The notes under the pieces are model-generated. The model was not told where the DNA came from and searched no databases. It worked only from the letters and a program-made list of their open reading frames with translations. The translations under genes and the position numbers were made by a program. From positions 19,338 to 83,337 of IMG/VR virus record IMGVR_UViG_3300048033_000857: 64,000 nt of DNA. One strand, written 5' to 3'. Origin of the DNA: a virus. Numbering within the stretch: position 1 is the first letter of the stretch; each line of letters opens with the position of its first letter. This document shows positions 16,745 through 23,163 of the stretch, in pieces.

Positions 16745-16960
16745 TCAATCAATGCACACGGGTGTAAAGCTAGTGCTGTCCGATAGTATCAACAAGCCTA
16801 TGATTCTATCTCTATCCGATTCAAACACAATACGCGATGCGCTTGATTGTGATGTATGGATGCCTCTTAAGAATAGTTCTACTGTAGCACAGTATGTGAT
16901 TGACTCTTTTAGTATAGTAGATGTTGGTTCTGGATTGTATACTAGTTTGACTTCATACAT
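16745..16960 (-). CDS. small hypothetical protein, 71 aa
   Basis: The minus frame reads MYEVKLVYNPEPTSTILK then a Ser/Arg/Asp-rich region (SASRIVFESDRDRIIGLL). AAAGAG lies nine bases before the ATG. Its orientation agrees with the early genes to the right. An overlapping + frame of similar length has no ribosome site, so the minus frame is preferred with modest confidence. No family was recognised. Confidence 0.4.
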   Translation of the reverse strand: MYEVKLVYNPEPTSTILKESITYCATVELFLRGIHTSQSSASRIVFESDRDRIIGLLILSDSTSFTPVCID

Positions 16961-16979
16961 ATATAAGACTCTTTAATAA

Positions 16980-17081
16980 AGTGTATGCACAGTGCGGTCA
17001 GCTAGTCTGCTGAGTGTATATAGCGTATAACGCATATCTGTTGACATGTGTTCAAACTGTGATGCGCACTGTGCATACACT
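16980..17081. repeat. 17-bp perfect inverted repeat with 68-base loop
   Basis: AGTGTATGCACAGTGCG (16980-16996) is repeated in inverted form at 17065-17081. The loop holds a second small stem (CAGCTAGTCTGCTG) and a TTGACA at 17041. It lies in the gene-poor region; function unknown. Confidence 0.75.
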
Positions 17082-17409
17082 ATTACTTATATTAGAGCTA
17101 GCGTGGTTCCACAGTTAAGAGGTTCTGTTTTACATACACTAGAGCTAAAGCTCTAACACGCTACGCTAGTTCGCTTGCGTGTGTTTGCTTCGCTTTACTG
17201 TGTAGCGTAAGTTAGGTCCGAAATGGGTCCTGCAGGGTAAAAATTTTGCTGCGCAGTTTTTTTAGGTGAAGTACTTACAGAAGTGGGGTGGTGATTTTGC
17301 CTCTGTACGTTTTTAAATCATTAAGCGCAGCTAAGTTGTTGTTTTTAAAAGTCTTTTATACCCCACCGTACCCCCGACGCCTCGAGAAAAATTTTTTTTT
17401 TTGAAAAAG

Positions 17410-17435
17410 AAAAAAGACAAGTGTTGCCACTTGCC
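17410..17435 (-). terminator. rho-independent terminator of the minus-strand early region
   Basis: Read on the minus strand: GGCAAGTG, loop GCAA, CACTTGTC, then TTTTTT. An eight-pair stem with a GNRA-type loop and a U run, 50 bases after the stop of the 17485 gene. Confidence 0.88.
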
Positions 17436-17484
17436 TTTCTCTTACATGCAGATCTGAGCCTGCCGTCTACACTCTTATTGTTCT

Positions 17485-17829
17485 CTAGTCTAGTCTGCTA
17501 CCTGCGTAGGCTTTGTCAAAGCCATACTTCTTAAGCACATCAGCTGCTGCTCTAGCACCTGCTTCTAGTGTGTCCACGTTCTGTGTAGGATACTTACTAG
17601 GGTTCCATATCTGGTAAGCGCCGTTGTAGGCTTTGTTAATACCTGCTTGTTTCATAGCACGACCCAACTTGGTGTTGCCTTTAATGCCGAAGATGTCTAC
17701 CCAAGCAAAGCCACAAGCACCCCAGCCACCATTGGGGAAGTGTGTGTTCTCAAAAGCATCAGCTGCTTCATATGCTGCTTCAGTTGCTTCACGTAGTGCT
17801 TGCTTGATTGTGTTTACTGTAATGTCCAT
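17485..17829 (-). CDS. small early protein, 114 aa
   Basis: A soluble protein with an Ala-rich N-terminal helix (QALREATEAAYEAADAFENTHF). A Gly/Trp/Phe-rich core (NGGWGACGFAWVDIFGI) follows, then a helix (TLEAGARAAADVLKKYGF). The pattern recurs in marine phages but no function is known to me. The leader carries AGAGGGC and a consensus promoter sits at 17868-17895. It is the last gene before the terminator. Confidence 0.75.
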   Translation of the reverse strand: MDITVNTIKQALREATEAAYEAADAFENTHFPNGGWGACGFAWVDIFGIKGNTKLGRAMKQAGINKAYNGAYQIWNPSKYPTQNVDTLEAGARAAADVLKKYGFDKAYAGSRLD

Positions 17830-17867
17830 AGTGTTTAGCCCTCTTGCTATGTTTAACTTACTCTATT

Positions 17868-17895
17868 AGTATAGCATCTATATGCTATGTGTCAA
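17868..17895 (-). promoter_or_regulatory. early promoter for gene 17485
   Basis: TTGACA, 16-base spacer, TATACT, preceded by the shared TTAGGGG. The -35 lies inside the 3' end of the upstream gene. Confidence 0.8.
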
Positions 17896-18064
17896 CCCCT
17901 AATGGCTCTGCTTCAACACTTGCTTCTGCCATTTCAAACATTGCATACAGCATGTCAATGCACTTGGCTTCGTTCTTCATGCTCAATGGCAGCTCACGGA
18001 TCAGTTCTTCTACTGTGTCTAGTGTTGTGTCCAATTGCTCAAGTGTGTGTGCTACAGTCTTCAT
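17885..18064 (-). CDS. small acidic early protein, 59 aa
   Basis: ATG 18064 follows AAGGAGAAC. The 59-residue product is a helical acidic protein (TLEQLDTTLDTVEELIRELP, FEMAEASVEAE). Its last codons and stop lie within the TTAGGGGTTGACA promoter of the next gene, so coding and promoter share sequence. It is 10 bases after the 18075 gene and co-transcribed with it. Function unknown. Confidence 0.7.
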   Translation of the reverse strand: MKTVAHTLEQLDTTLDTVEELIRELPLSMKNEAKCIDMLYAMFEMAEASVEAEPLGVDT

Positions 18065-18074
18065 AGTGTTCTCC

Positions 18075-18350
18075 TTAGTACAGTTCGTATACAGTTGGTG
18101 CGTTTAGATTGTTTGCGTTACAGTATGCTTCAAGCTCACGGCATACTGTAGCTAGGAAGCGATACTTGCGCTGTGCTTCTGCGTTAGATATCTCTCCATC
18201 ACAGTGCAAGTTCTCTGGCGATAGTTTGCTGTCCAGTGTACGTGCCAAGTCATTCACTTGAGTCTGGCTCAGTGGAAATGTCATTGGAGCTGTGTTGAAG
18301 AATGCGATCCAACGGTTGTTGTCATCGATGAAGTTCTTTAGGTTTTGCAT
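18075..18350 (-). CDS. small early protein, 91 aa
   Basis: A helical protein starting MQNLKNFIDDNNRWIAFFN with a central acidic helix and RKYRFLATVCRELEAYC near the end. Leader GAGGGCAAACAC before ATG; consensus promoter upstream. No family was recognised. Confidence 0.7.
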   Translation of the reverse strand: MQNLKNFIDDNNRWIAFFNTAPMTFPLSQTQVNDLARTLDSKLSPENLHCDGEISNAEAQRKYRFLATVCRELEAYCNANNLNAPTVYELY

Positions 18351-18383
18351 GTGTTTGCCCTCTATTGCTTAACTGTTATATAC

Positions 18384-18412
18384 AGTATATGATCAATTAG
18401 AGGATATGTCAA
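18384..18412 (-). promoter_or_regulatory. early promoter for gene 18075
   Basis: TTGACA, 17-base spacer, TATACT, followed by the shared GTATATAAC and preceded by TTAGGGG. Confidence 0.88.
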
Positions 18413-18431
18413 CCCCTAATTGCAAAAAAGA

Positions 18432-18478
18432 TCAAAAAAAAGCCCTAGCATTGGACGAGGGCACATCCTGCTAGGGCT
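18432..18478 (-). terminator. terminator after the AAA ATPase and multi-hairpin region
   Basis: On the minus strand AGCCCTAGCA pairs with TGCTAGGGCT (stem arms 18469-18478 and 18441-18450), followed by a run of eight T. The upper loop also shows GCCCTC, as in the three hairpins upstream. Confidence 0.9.
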
Positions 18479-18624
18479 TAGTCTAGGAAGCAGAGCGTGA
18501 GGGCATACGCTGTTCCACTACCTTAGTTACCTTGCAGCTCTAATGGGCTGCTTCGGTGTACACACACTCGGACGAGGGCTGTCCTCCTGTGTGTTCGAAC
18601 TAGCACGAGGGCACATGCTAGTTC
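18441..18624 (-). ncRNA. four-hairpin RNA with GCCCTC loops (candidate regulatory RNA)
   Basis: Downstream of the AAA ATPase gene, the minus strand folds into four consecutive stem-loops. Hairpin 1 (18597-18624): nine perfect pairs. Hairpin 2 (18560-18594): outer seven pairs plus GGAC/GTCC. Hairpin 3 (18494-18511): AGCGT/ACGCT. Hairpin 4 (18441-18478) doubles as the terminator. Every loop contains GCCCTC, and loops 1 and 4 share the 10-mer TGTGCCCTCG. GCCCTC is the exact complement of GAGGGC, the box found just before the start codons of most early genes here. It may be a processed 3'UTR RNA that pairs with those leaders. If transcribed on the + strand, the loops would instead show GAGGGC as decoys. 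Confidence 0.6.
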
Positions 18625-18640
18625 TACAGTATGCGGAGCT

Positions 18641-19642
18641 CTATGCTCGACGCATCACTGTATTCTCTGCCATTGCTTCCCACTTGGTAGGGAACGCTTC
18701 GGCTAAGTCTGCTACCTTGAGCACTGTACGCAAGCTCAGTTCGCGCAGACGATTTTTATTAATATCTACAAAGTCCATGATGTCCTCTTTGACTTCATCA
18801 TCAATCTTGCGATCGTCTAACATACCATCCGACACCACTTGCTTGATGCGCAGTACTTTGTCCTTGTCCGTATCGATAGTCAAGTCCATGTAGTGGCAAC
18901 GGCTCTCTAGCGCACTCAAGTGCTCACGCAGTTTGCCTTTGACTTTGTCGAACTTCAAGTTGGTAATGAAGATCGCACTTGCTTCGAACTTAAACTTGTC
19001 CGGCACACCTTCGTTGCGCAATTTGAAGCTGTCGGTGTTCCAATGGATCCAACGATTCTTCTTTGAGTCTAGTGCTGCTTTCAAAATATTAAGGCTTAGA
19101 TCATCTTGGAAGATGCTGTCACAGTCATCGAACACAACAACCTTGCCTTTGTCTGCCATGTTAAACAGTTTGCAGTAGAGTCCAATTGGGCTCATCGCAC
19201 CTTTGATCACTTCGTGTGTCTTGCCTGCACCCAGTGTCTCCATCATAGCATAGCGTTCTAGTACTTCTTCTACACCGTGGCTCTTGCCTACACCCGGAGG
19301 GCCGCTAACGATCATTGCTCGAACGCTGCCTTTCTTGACGGCTTTGGTCATATCTTTGAGCATGTCAAACCGTTCGCGGATGCGCTCTACAATCTCAGCG
19401 TCTGACTCTTCGCGTTCGGTTGTCTCGACATTTGCTCCAACCTGCTCGTAACCCTCCGGGCCAGCAACCTTGATCTTGATGTTGCGATCCGGAAACCCAT
19501 TTACTGCCGCGCCGTCGACAGTTACGTAACCTCCTCGAGCTCCTACTTTGAAACCTTCTACTAGTGGAAAGACCATGCCTGTCATGTCTACATCTTTACC
19601 ACGAATCTTATATGTGCCTTCTGTAATTCTAACGTTTGTCAT
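18641..19642 (-). CDS. AAA-family ATPase
   Basis: A 333-residue protein with an N-terminal beta-rich domain (to about residue 85) and one AAA module. It has Walker A VSGPPGVGKSHG, Walker B KVVVFDDCDSIF, sensor 1 IFITNL and an arginine-containing SALESRCHYMDL. A helical C-terminal lid follows. Such ATPases are widespread in marine phages, but the client is unknown: DNA remodelling or protein assembly are both possible. The leader is AGAGGGCGAT before ATG; its 3'UTR carries the multi-hairpin RNA. Confidence 0.85.
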   Translation of the reverse strand: MTNVRITEGTYKIRGKDVDMTGMVFPLVEGFKVGARGGYVTVDGAAVNGFPDRNIKIKVAGPEGYEQVGANVETTEREESDAEIVERIRERFDMLKDMTKAVKKGSVRAMIVSGPPGVGKSHGVEEVLERYAMMETLGAGKTHEVIKGAMSPIGLYCKLFNMADKGKVVVFDDCDSIFQDDLSLNILKAALDSKKNRWIHWNTDSFKLRNEGVPDKFKFEASAIFITNLKFDKVKGKLREHLSALESRCHYMDLTIDTDKDKVLRIKQVVSDGMLDDRKIDDEVKEDIMDFVDINKNRLRELSLRTVLKVADLAEAFPTKWEAMAENTVMRRA

Positions 19643-19672
19643 ATCGCCCTCTTTGTTTCTAACTATACGTAT

Positions 19673-19701
19673 ACTATACTATCAGTTTCGAATCCTGTCA
19701 A
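19673..19701 (-). promoter_or_regulatory. early promoter for the AAA ATPase gene
   Basis: TTGACA, 17-base spacer, TATAGT; leader AAAGAGGGC follows. The -35 overlaps the end of the upstream small membrane gene. Confidence 0.85.
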
Positions 19702-19846
19702 CCAAAGATTCGTCTGTTTGTTCAACAATTAATTTAGCACCAGAGTTGATTTGGCTGCGAGCAAAGTCACTCAGCTGCTGAGTCTGCTCAGGGAATGTGG
19801 TCATTGCAGCCACACCAATCACGATACCAATTGCTAGTTTGATCAT
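19682..19846 (-). CDS. small membrane-anchored protein, 54 aa
   Basis: ATG 19846 follows a strong GGAGGAG. The N-terminus IKLAIGIVIGVAAM is a single membrane helix or uncleaved signal anchor. The rest is soluble and Gln/Asp-rich (EQTQQLSDFARSQINSGAKL). It begins one base after the stop of the 19848 gene, so translation is coupled. It may be an inhibitor or envelope factor; nothing firm. Confidence 0.65.
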   Translation of the reverse strand: MIKLAIGIVIGVAAMTTFPEQTQQLSDFARSQINSGAKLIVEQTDESLVDRIRN

Positions 19847-19847
19847 C

Positions 19848-20189
19848 TTAAAACTCCTCCGGATAACCACGTGTAACTGAGTTACCACGCTTGGGCGACA
19901 CTACCATCACCTGCTCTTTGAGGAAGTCACGATAGTCTGCATCGTCTGGCAGCTTGCTGATCCACTCAGCTTCTGACTGCCACTCTACTGGAAACTCCTT
20001 AGCACCAATGCCATTCTCCATTGCAATTGCTGCAACGAACGCAACAGCATCCTGGATGCGATCCAAGTCCTGGACTAGGTAGTCACTGCCACCCTTCATC
20101 TTCCAGTATGCATTGCCTGAGGAGAACTTACCGTCCTCGCAGTGTGCGCCGTAGTTTTCAAGGAACTGTGTTGTGATTACGAAATTCAT
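19848..20189 (-). CDS. early protein, 113 aa
   Basis: ATG 20189 with AGAGGGT upstream. A soluble protein starting MNFVITTQFLENYGAHCEDG with a Gly-rich segment (GKFSSGNAYWKMKGGSDYLV) and an acidic C-terminal half. Recurrent type in marine phages; function unknown. Confidence 0.65.
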   Translation of the reverse strand: MNFVITTQFLENYGAHCEDGKFSSGNAYWKMKGGSDYLVQDLDRIQDAVAFVAAIAMENGIGAKEFPVEWQSEAEWISKLPDDADYRDFLKEQVMVVSPKRGNSVTRGYPEEF

Positions 20190-20227
20190 TTGCAAACCCT
20201 CTTGCTGTTGCCCTAACTGTTATATAC

Positions 20228-20256
20228 AGTATATGATCACTTGCGCTCGATGTCAA
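20228..20256 (-). promoter_or_regulatory. early promoter for gene 19848
   Basis: TTGACA, 17-base spacer, TATACT, GTATATAACAGTTA extension. Confidence 0.88.
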
Positions 20257-20512
20257 CCTTTTTCTGCATGAATTTGGAAATTAATTCCATGTCAGCTTCG
20301 GAGAAGTCGTTGCGGCCTGTGCCAAATGGAGCACCATAATGAGTGAGTGCATTGCCTACATGGCTTAGATCGTTGAGTGTACGCAAGCCGTTATCCGTTA
20401 CACCTTTGAGTCCGTGGATCTTACCGTACTCTTCGGAGAAGTCCATCATCTCGCGTCCAATGGAGATCAGTTTGCGTTCTTGTGCTGTTGCTTCGTAGAA
20501 TGATTGTGCCAT
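20237..20512 (-). CDS. early protein, 91 aa
   Basis: The start chosen is ATG 20512 because GAGGGCAAAC directly precedes it and the promoter lies just upstream; upstream in-frame codons would cross the promoter. The product is helical (QSFYEATAQERKLISIGREM) with a Gly/His/Tyr middle (HVGNALTHYGAPFGTG). Its 3' end contains the next gene's promoter. Function unknown. Confidence 0.65.
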   Translation of the reverse strand: MAQSFYEATAQERKLISIGREMMDFSEEYGKIHGLKGVTDNGLRTLNDLSHVGNALTHYGAPFGTGRNDFSEADMELISKFMQKKVDIERK

Positions 20513-20543
20513 GTTTGCCCTCGTTTGTTTAATTGTTATATAC

Positions 20544-20572
20544 AGTATACGCTCACTTAGAACGTTTGTCAA
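20544..20572 (-). promoter_or_regulatory. early promoter for gene 20237
   Basis: TTGACA, 17-base spacer, TATACT, with TTAGGGG before the -35. Confidence 0.88.
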
Positions 20573-20619
20573 CCCCTAATTTGGGAGTCCGCTCCAATCA
20601 TCACATGGATCATCATACA

Positions 20620-20907
20620 TTATGCTGGCTCCTCTTCACCAAAGGTTGCATCATCTAACTCGGCCAACTCTTCTACTTCACGACCTTCTGCGAACAACAA
20701 CAACTCTACAGCCAACATCCGTGCTTGGTGCTTGGTCAACTCTATGTGATTGTGAAAGCCATCTGATGTAGTAGGTTTCTGGAAGCCTCGTGGTTTGCGT
20801 TGAGTTATCTGTATGCAAGTCAATCGATCCTTGCCACCCCAGAAGCGAGTCTGAGTCAATTCGTTCTGTGCTACACAGTCTGGGACGTTTCTTAATTCTG
20901 TTGACAT
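20620..20907 (-). CDS. early protein, 95 aa
   Basis: A soluble protein with a basic middle (QITQRKPRGFQKPTTSDG) and an acidic tail (EVEELAELDDATFGEEE). TKHQARMLAVELLLFAEG forms a helix. Leader GGAGGGC. No family was recognised. Confidence 0.65.
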   Translation of the reverse strand: MSTELRNVPDCVAQNELTQTRFWGGKDRLTCIQITQRKPRGFQKPTTSDGFHNHIELTKHQARMLAVELLLFAEGREVEELAELDDATFGEEEPA

Positions 20908-20941
20908 TTGGATTGCCCTCCTAATTTCTAACTATACATAC

Positions 20942-20970
20942 AGTATATGATCTAAAGTTGAGTTTGTCAA
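20942..20970 (-). promoter_or_regulatory. early promoter for gene 20620
   Basis: TTGACA, 17-base spacer, TATACT; AAATTAGGGG precedes the -35. Confidence 0.88.
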
Positions 20971-20978
20971 CCCCTAAT

Positions 20979-21176
20979 TTAATCTAAATCACATTCCCAC
21001 ACATCATTGCGGAACTGTGCTCGCAGCGCACCTAGCGGATAGTCTGCGTGTTCGAACAGCATGTAAGGTGCACCATCATAGTCCAACTTGATTGTGTGTA
21101 CAGTGACTTCGTCCATTGGCAACCACTTTGGTGCTTCGATGCTTCCGTTGTATGCTGAGTTGAATACTTTGATCAT
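20979..21176 (-). CDS. small early protein, 65 aa
   Basis: A compact beta-type protein (MIKVFNSAYNGSIEAPKWLP, VHTIKLDYDGAPYMLFEH). Leader GGAGGGCATCCA before ATG. Function unknown. Confidence 0.65.
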   Translation of the reverse strand: MIKVFNSAYNGSIEAPKWLPMDEVTVHTIKLDYDGAPYMLFEHADYPLGALRAQFRNDVWECDLD

Positions 21177-21209
21177 TGGATGCCCTCCATTGCTTCTAAC
21201 TATACATAC

Positions 21210-21238
21210 ACTATAGCACAGGATTCTTTACCTGTCAA
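21210..21238 (-). promoter_or_regulatory. early promoter for gene 20979
   Basis: TTGACA, 17-base spacer, TATAGT, GTATGTATAG extension. Confidence 0.85.
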
Positions 21239-21247
21239 CCGAAAAAG

Positions 21248-21315
21248 TACGGGGAGGAGCAATTAATTCTCCTACGATGAGGGCGGTCGCTTAGAGTATG
21301 CTACCACTCCCCGTA
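21248..21315 (-). ncRNA. structured RNA 3' of the tRNA cluster
   Basis: Read on the minus strand, ACGGGG (start) pairs with CCCCGT (end), enclosing AGGAG/CTCCT and a CGA...TCG hairpin whose loop again shows GCCCTC. It sits four bases after tRNA-Leu and could be released with the tRNAs, like the stable non-tRNA RNAs in the T4 tRNA cluster. Identity unknown. Confidence 0.4.
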
Positions 21316-21318
21316 TTC

Positions 21319-21402
21319 TGGTGCCGCCACCGAGACTCGAACTCGGACGCCATAAGCGAGGGATTTTAAGTCCCTTGTGTCTACCTATTCCACCATGGCG
21401 GC
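21319..21402 (-). tRNA. tRNA-Leu(UAA)
   Basis: An 84-base tRNA with acceptor GCCGCCA/TGGCGGC, encoded CCA, anticodon loop CTTAAAA (anticodon TAA), a class II variable arm (CGCTTATGGCG) and a TTCGAGT T-loop. It serves UUA, a common codon in this AT-rich genome. Confidence 0.93.
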
Positions 21403-21411
21403 TTATGTCCA

Positions 21412-21507
21412 CGCCAACCCCGGGCAAATCTATTAATAGTCCCAGAGCCTGACAGTCGCTATGTGATCTCCTACCTCAGCGTAATCGGTAAGGAACGCTG
21501 TCGTTGT
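21412..21507 (-). ncRNA. structured spacer between tRNA-Arg and tRNA-Leu
   Basis: On the minus strand GGCCAAC near the start can pair with GTTGGC near the end, enclosing a CAGCG...CGCTG hairpin. It does not fit a tRNA: no T-loop or CCA. Possibly a stable RNA or processing spacer. Confidence 0.3.
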
Positions 21508-21584
21508 TGGCCTGCCCTGCAGGATTCGAACCTGCGACCCACAGCTTAGAAGGCTGTTGCTCTATCCAGCTGAGCTAAGGGCAG
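21508..21584 (-). tRNA. tRNA-Arg(UCU)
   Basis: A 77-base tRNA with acceptor CTGCCCT/AGGGCAG, D-arm TAGCTCAGCTGGATAGAGCA, anticodon loop CTTCTAA (TCT), T-arm GCAGGTTCGAATCCTGC and encoded GCCA. It reads AGA, frequent in the phage genes. Confidence 0.95.
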
Positions 21585-21589
21585 TTATT

Positions 21590-21666
21590 TGGTGGGCCCT
21601 CCGAGACTCGAACTCGGAACCTACGGATTATGAGTCCGGTGCTCTAACCAATTGAGCTAAGAGCCC
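21590..21666 (-). tRNA. tRNA with CAU anticodon (Met or Ile2)
   Basis: A 77-base tRNA with acceptor GGGCTCT/AGGGCCC, anticodon loop CTCATAA, T-arm CCGAGTTCGAGTCTCGG and encoded CCA. It is either elongator tRNA-Met or a tRNA-Ile that needs lysidine. A G-C-rich acceptor is seen in both types, so I leave it open. It lies five bases before tRNA-Arg, so the two are processed from one transcript. Confidence 0.93.
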
Positions 21667-21674
21667 TTAGGATC

Positions 21675-21845
21675 TTACGATCCTGAAAAAGCAAACTCCT
21701 CTTGTATATCAGATTCAAACTGAGCAACCTTTTGCTCTGCTTCTTCGATCATGCCTAGCAAGATAACATCTGCTAGGTCTGTGTTGTTGTGTATAATGCG
21801 GCGAACGCCTTCAAGTCTTTCGATCAGTTGTAGTTGGTCTACCAT
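21675..21845 (-). CDS. small early protein, 56 aa
   Basis: ATG 21845 follows AGAGGGAAACAG. A helical, acidic protein (DQLQLIERLEGVRRIIHN, GMIEEAEQKVAQFESDIQEE). Directly upstream of the tRNA cluster and in the same transcript. Function unknown. Confidence 0.65.
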   Translation of the reverse strand: MVDQLQLIERLEGVRRIIHNNTDLADVILLGMIEEAEQKVAQFESDIQEEFAFSGS

Positions 21846-21876
21846 TCTGTTTCCCTCTTCGTTTCAACTTATATAC

Positions 21877-21905
21877 AGTATGCACTCGAAAGCGCATACT
21901 GTCAA
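21877..21905 (-). promoter_or_regulatory. early promoter for gene 21675 and the tRNA cluster
   Basis: TTGACA, 17-base spacer, CATACT, GTATATAAG extension. It probably drives all three tRNAs as well. Confidence 0.8.
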
Positions 21906-21914
21906 CCATTATTT

Positions 21915-22397
21915 TTAGATATCGTAGCCTTGTGCCTTCAAGCGAGCCACTTCAAGTGTTACCTGAGTCTCCAAGTCGTCGAAGATTGGAAAGCCGTTTG
22001 CATCGTTGCCTACGTTATAACGATCGTGTACAATCCAACCTGCTGCGGTGTGCAGGTAAAAGTATTCGCATCCGCTGTCTGTGTAGTATTCAACCATCTC
22101 CTGCACAGTGTCAAACTCTTGTGCGTCTACACGAGTCTCGCCACGGTCACGTCCGTAAAATACAGTAACGCCTTCTTCCGGAGTGTCAAAGCTGTGTCCG
22201 CTGCCTGGCATTGGAAAAATTTCTTCTGCCATGTAGCTCTGATCGCCTAGCTCTACCATCTGCGCAATCTTGCGAGCCTGTTGGTAGTGCTCTTGCAGCG
22301 TACGGCCTGCGCCTACTACATAGCCATCATAGTGTGAATATTTTGCACGGATCTTGCCTTCTGGTGTTTTGTAACCAATTGCAGCTCTAGTTCCCAT
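21915..22397 (-). CDS. conserved early protein, 160 aa
   Basis: A soluble acidic protein. It begins MGTRAAIGYKTPEGKIRAKY and HYDGYVVGAGRTLQEHYQ, with further features CEYFYLHTAAGWIVHDRY and a helical tail. The N-terminal pattern (G.RA.I.....G.....Y.HYDGY....G..L) recurs in phage and plasmid proteins of unknown role. Leader AGAGGGT. Confidence 0.7.
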   Translation of the reverse strand: MGTRAAIGYKTPEGKIRAKYSHYDGYVVGAGRTLQEHYQQARKIAQMVELGDQSYMAEEIFPMPGSGHSFDTPEEGVTVFYGRDRGETRVDAQEFDTVQEMVEYYTDSGCEYFYLHTAAGWIVHDRYNVGNDANGFPIFDDLETQVTLEVARLKAQGYDI

Positions 22398-22428
22398 TGT
22401 AGTACCCTCTTTGCTAATTTATATATAC

Positions 22429-22457
22429 ACTATAACACAGCTCTTAGACTGTGTCAA
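22429..22457 (-). promoter_or_regulatory. early promoter for gene 21915
   Basis: TTGACA, 17-base spacer, TATAGT; overlaps the end of the upstream gene. Confidence 0.85.
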
Positions 22458-22653
22458 CCTCTTTTTCATACATTTCTACAGTTTCTTCAAACTGCTCTGC
22501 AAGCGAACGCAAGCTCATCATCGCAAACTCTTCTGTGATGCTGCCCGCTTCTGCTTCGTCTAGTGTCCGGATGCGTTCTGCCATCATCTCTGCGATTGCT
22601 TTATAGCTGCCACATTCACGTGCTGTCTTCATGCTGTGATCAATAAATGTCAT
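22444..22653 (-). CDS. small early protein, 69 aa
   Basis: A helical acidic protein (YKAIAEMMAERIRTLDEAEA, LRSLAEQFEETVEMYEKE). Leader AGAGGGCAACACA. Its 3' end spans the next gene's -35. Function unknown. Confidence 0.65.
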   Translation of the reverse strand: MTFIDHSMKTARECGSYKAIAEMMAERIRTLDEAEAGSITEEFAMMSLRSLAEQFEETVEMYEKEVDTV

Positions 22654-22684
22654 TGTGTTGCCCTCTTTGCTAATTTATATATAC

Positions 22685-22713
22685 AGTATATGATCTAACT
22701 GCGGGGTTGTCAA
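22685..22713 (-). promoter_or_regulatory. early promoter for gene 22444
   Basis: TTGACA, 17-base spacer, TATACT; TTAGGGG precedes. Confidence 0.88.
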
Positions 22714-22716
22714 CCC

Positions 22717-22995
22717 CTAATTTGCATATTCACGATTCTTTTTGAGCTGCCACTTCTCTAGCACAGGCAAGCCAAACTCGTCCTCGTCTACGCAGACATA
22801 TGCCACAGTCTTCTTGACAATACCGTAACGGTAGCCTCGCATGCCGCACACGCCTTCGCCGCCTACCCAAACCTTGTGTGGGAAGTCTTCGCACATGCTG
22901 ATCGGATCGTCGTTGACACTATACTCGAAATAGTTGCCGGTGTCCCGCTCTACGAAACAACCTATTGGATCTTTGGTGTGTGTCCAGTATGCCAT
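22717..22995 (-). CDS. early protein, 92 aa
   Basis: A soluble beta-type protein (PIGCFVERDTGNYFEYSVND, KVWVGGEGVCGMRGYRYGIV, VAYVCVDEDEFGLPVL). The ATG overlaps the stop of the upstream 35-residue gene (TAATG), with AAGGGC as ribosome site. Function unknown. Confidence 0.65.
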   Translation of the reverse strand: MAYWTHTKDPIGCFVERDTGNYFEYSVNDDPISMCEDFPHKVWVGGEGVCGMRGYRYGIVKKTVAYVCVDEDEFGLPVLEKWQLKKNREYAN

Positions 22996-23102
22996 TACTT
23001 GTGCCCTTTCAACAGTGCGTGAATCAGTTTGGCTTCTTTGCCTTTGATGCGAGGATCTTTTTTGATCGCTTCATCTACTGCTTTCTTGTTGTAAGTTGCC
23101 AT
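22995..23102 (-). CDS. very small basic protein, 35 aa
   Basis: GGAGGGCTCCA precedes ATG 23102, with a consensus promoter just upstream. The product is basic and helical (MATYNKKAVDEAIKKDPRIK, ALLKGHK). Its stop overlaps the next start. Promoter, ribosome site and coupling support a real gene. Confidence 0.65.
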   Translation of the reverse strand: MATYNKKAVDEAIKKDPRIKGKEAKLIHALLKGHK

Positions 23103-23134
23103 TGGAGCCCTCCGTTTGCCTAACTGTTAATAAT

Positions 23135-23163
23135 ACTATAACACCGAAGGGCTCACTTGTCAA
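23135..23163 (-). promoter_or_regulatory. early promoter for genes 22995 and 22717
   Basis: TTGACA, 17-base spacer, TATAGT. Confidence 0.82.

Larger units (their letters stand above)
16494..17484. other. gene-poor stretch with several inverted repeats
   Basis: About 990 bases between converging gene sets. It holds one plausible minus-strand gene (16745-16960), a 10-bp stem at 16700-16734, a 17-bp perfect inverted repeat (16980-17081), short palindromes (GAGCTAAAGCTC near 17142), and a strong minus-strand terminator at 17410-17435. Between 17090 and 17400 no credible coding frame is seen. Confidence 0.6.

Noticed and set aside
16752-16976. Plus-strand frame of 74 codons opposite the 16745 gene
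   Set aside because: No ribosome site and against the gene direction on its right; the minus frame has AAAGAG and better protein composition.
21412-21507. A fourth tRNA between tRNA-Arg and tRNA-Leu
   Set aside because: No T-loop, anticodon arm or CCA end; only end-pairing and one hairpin are visible.
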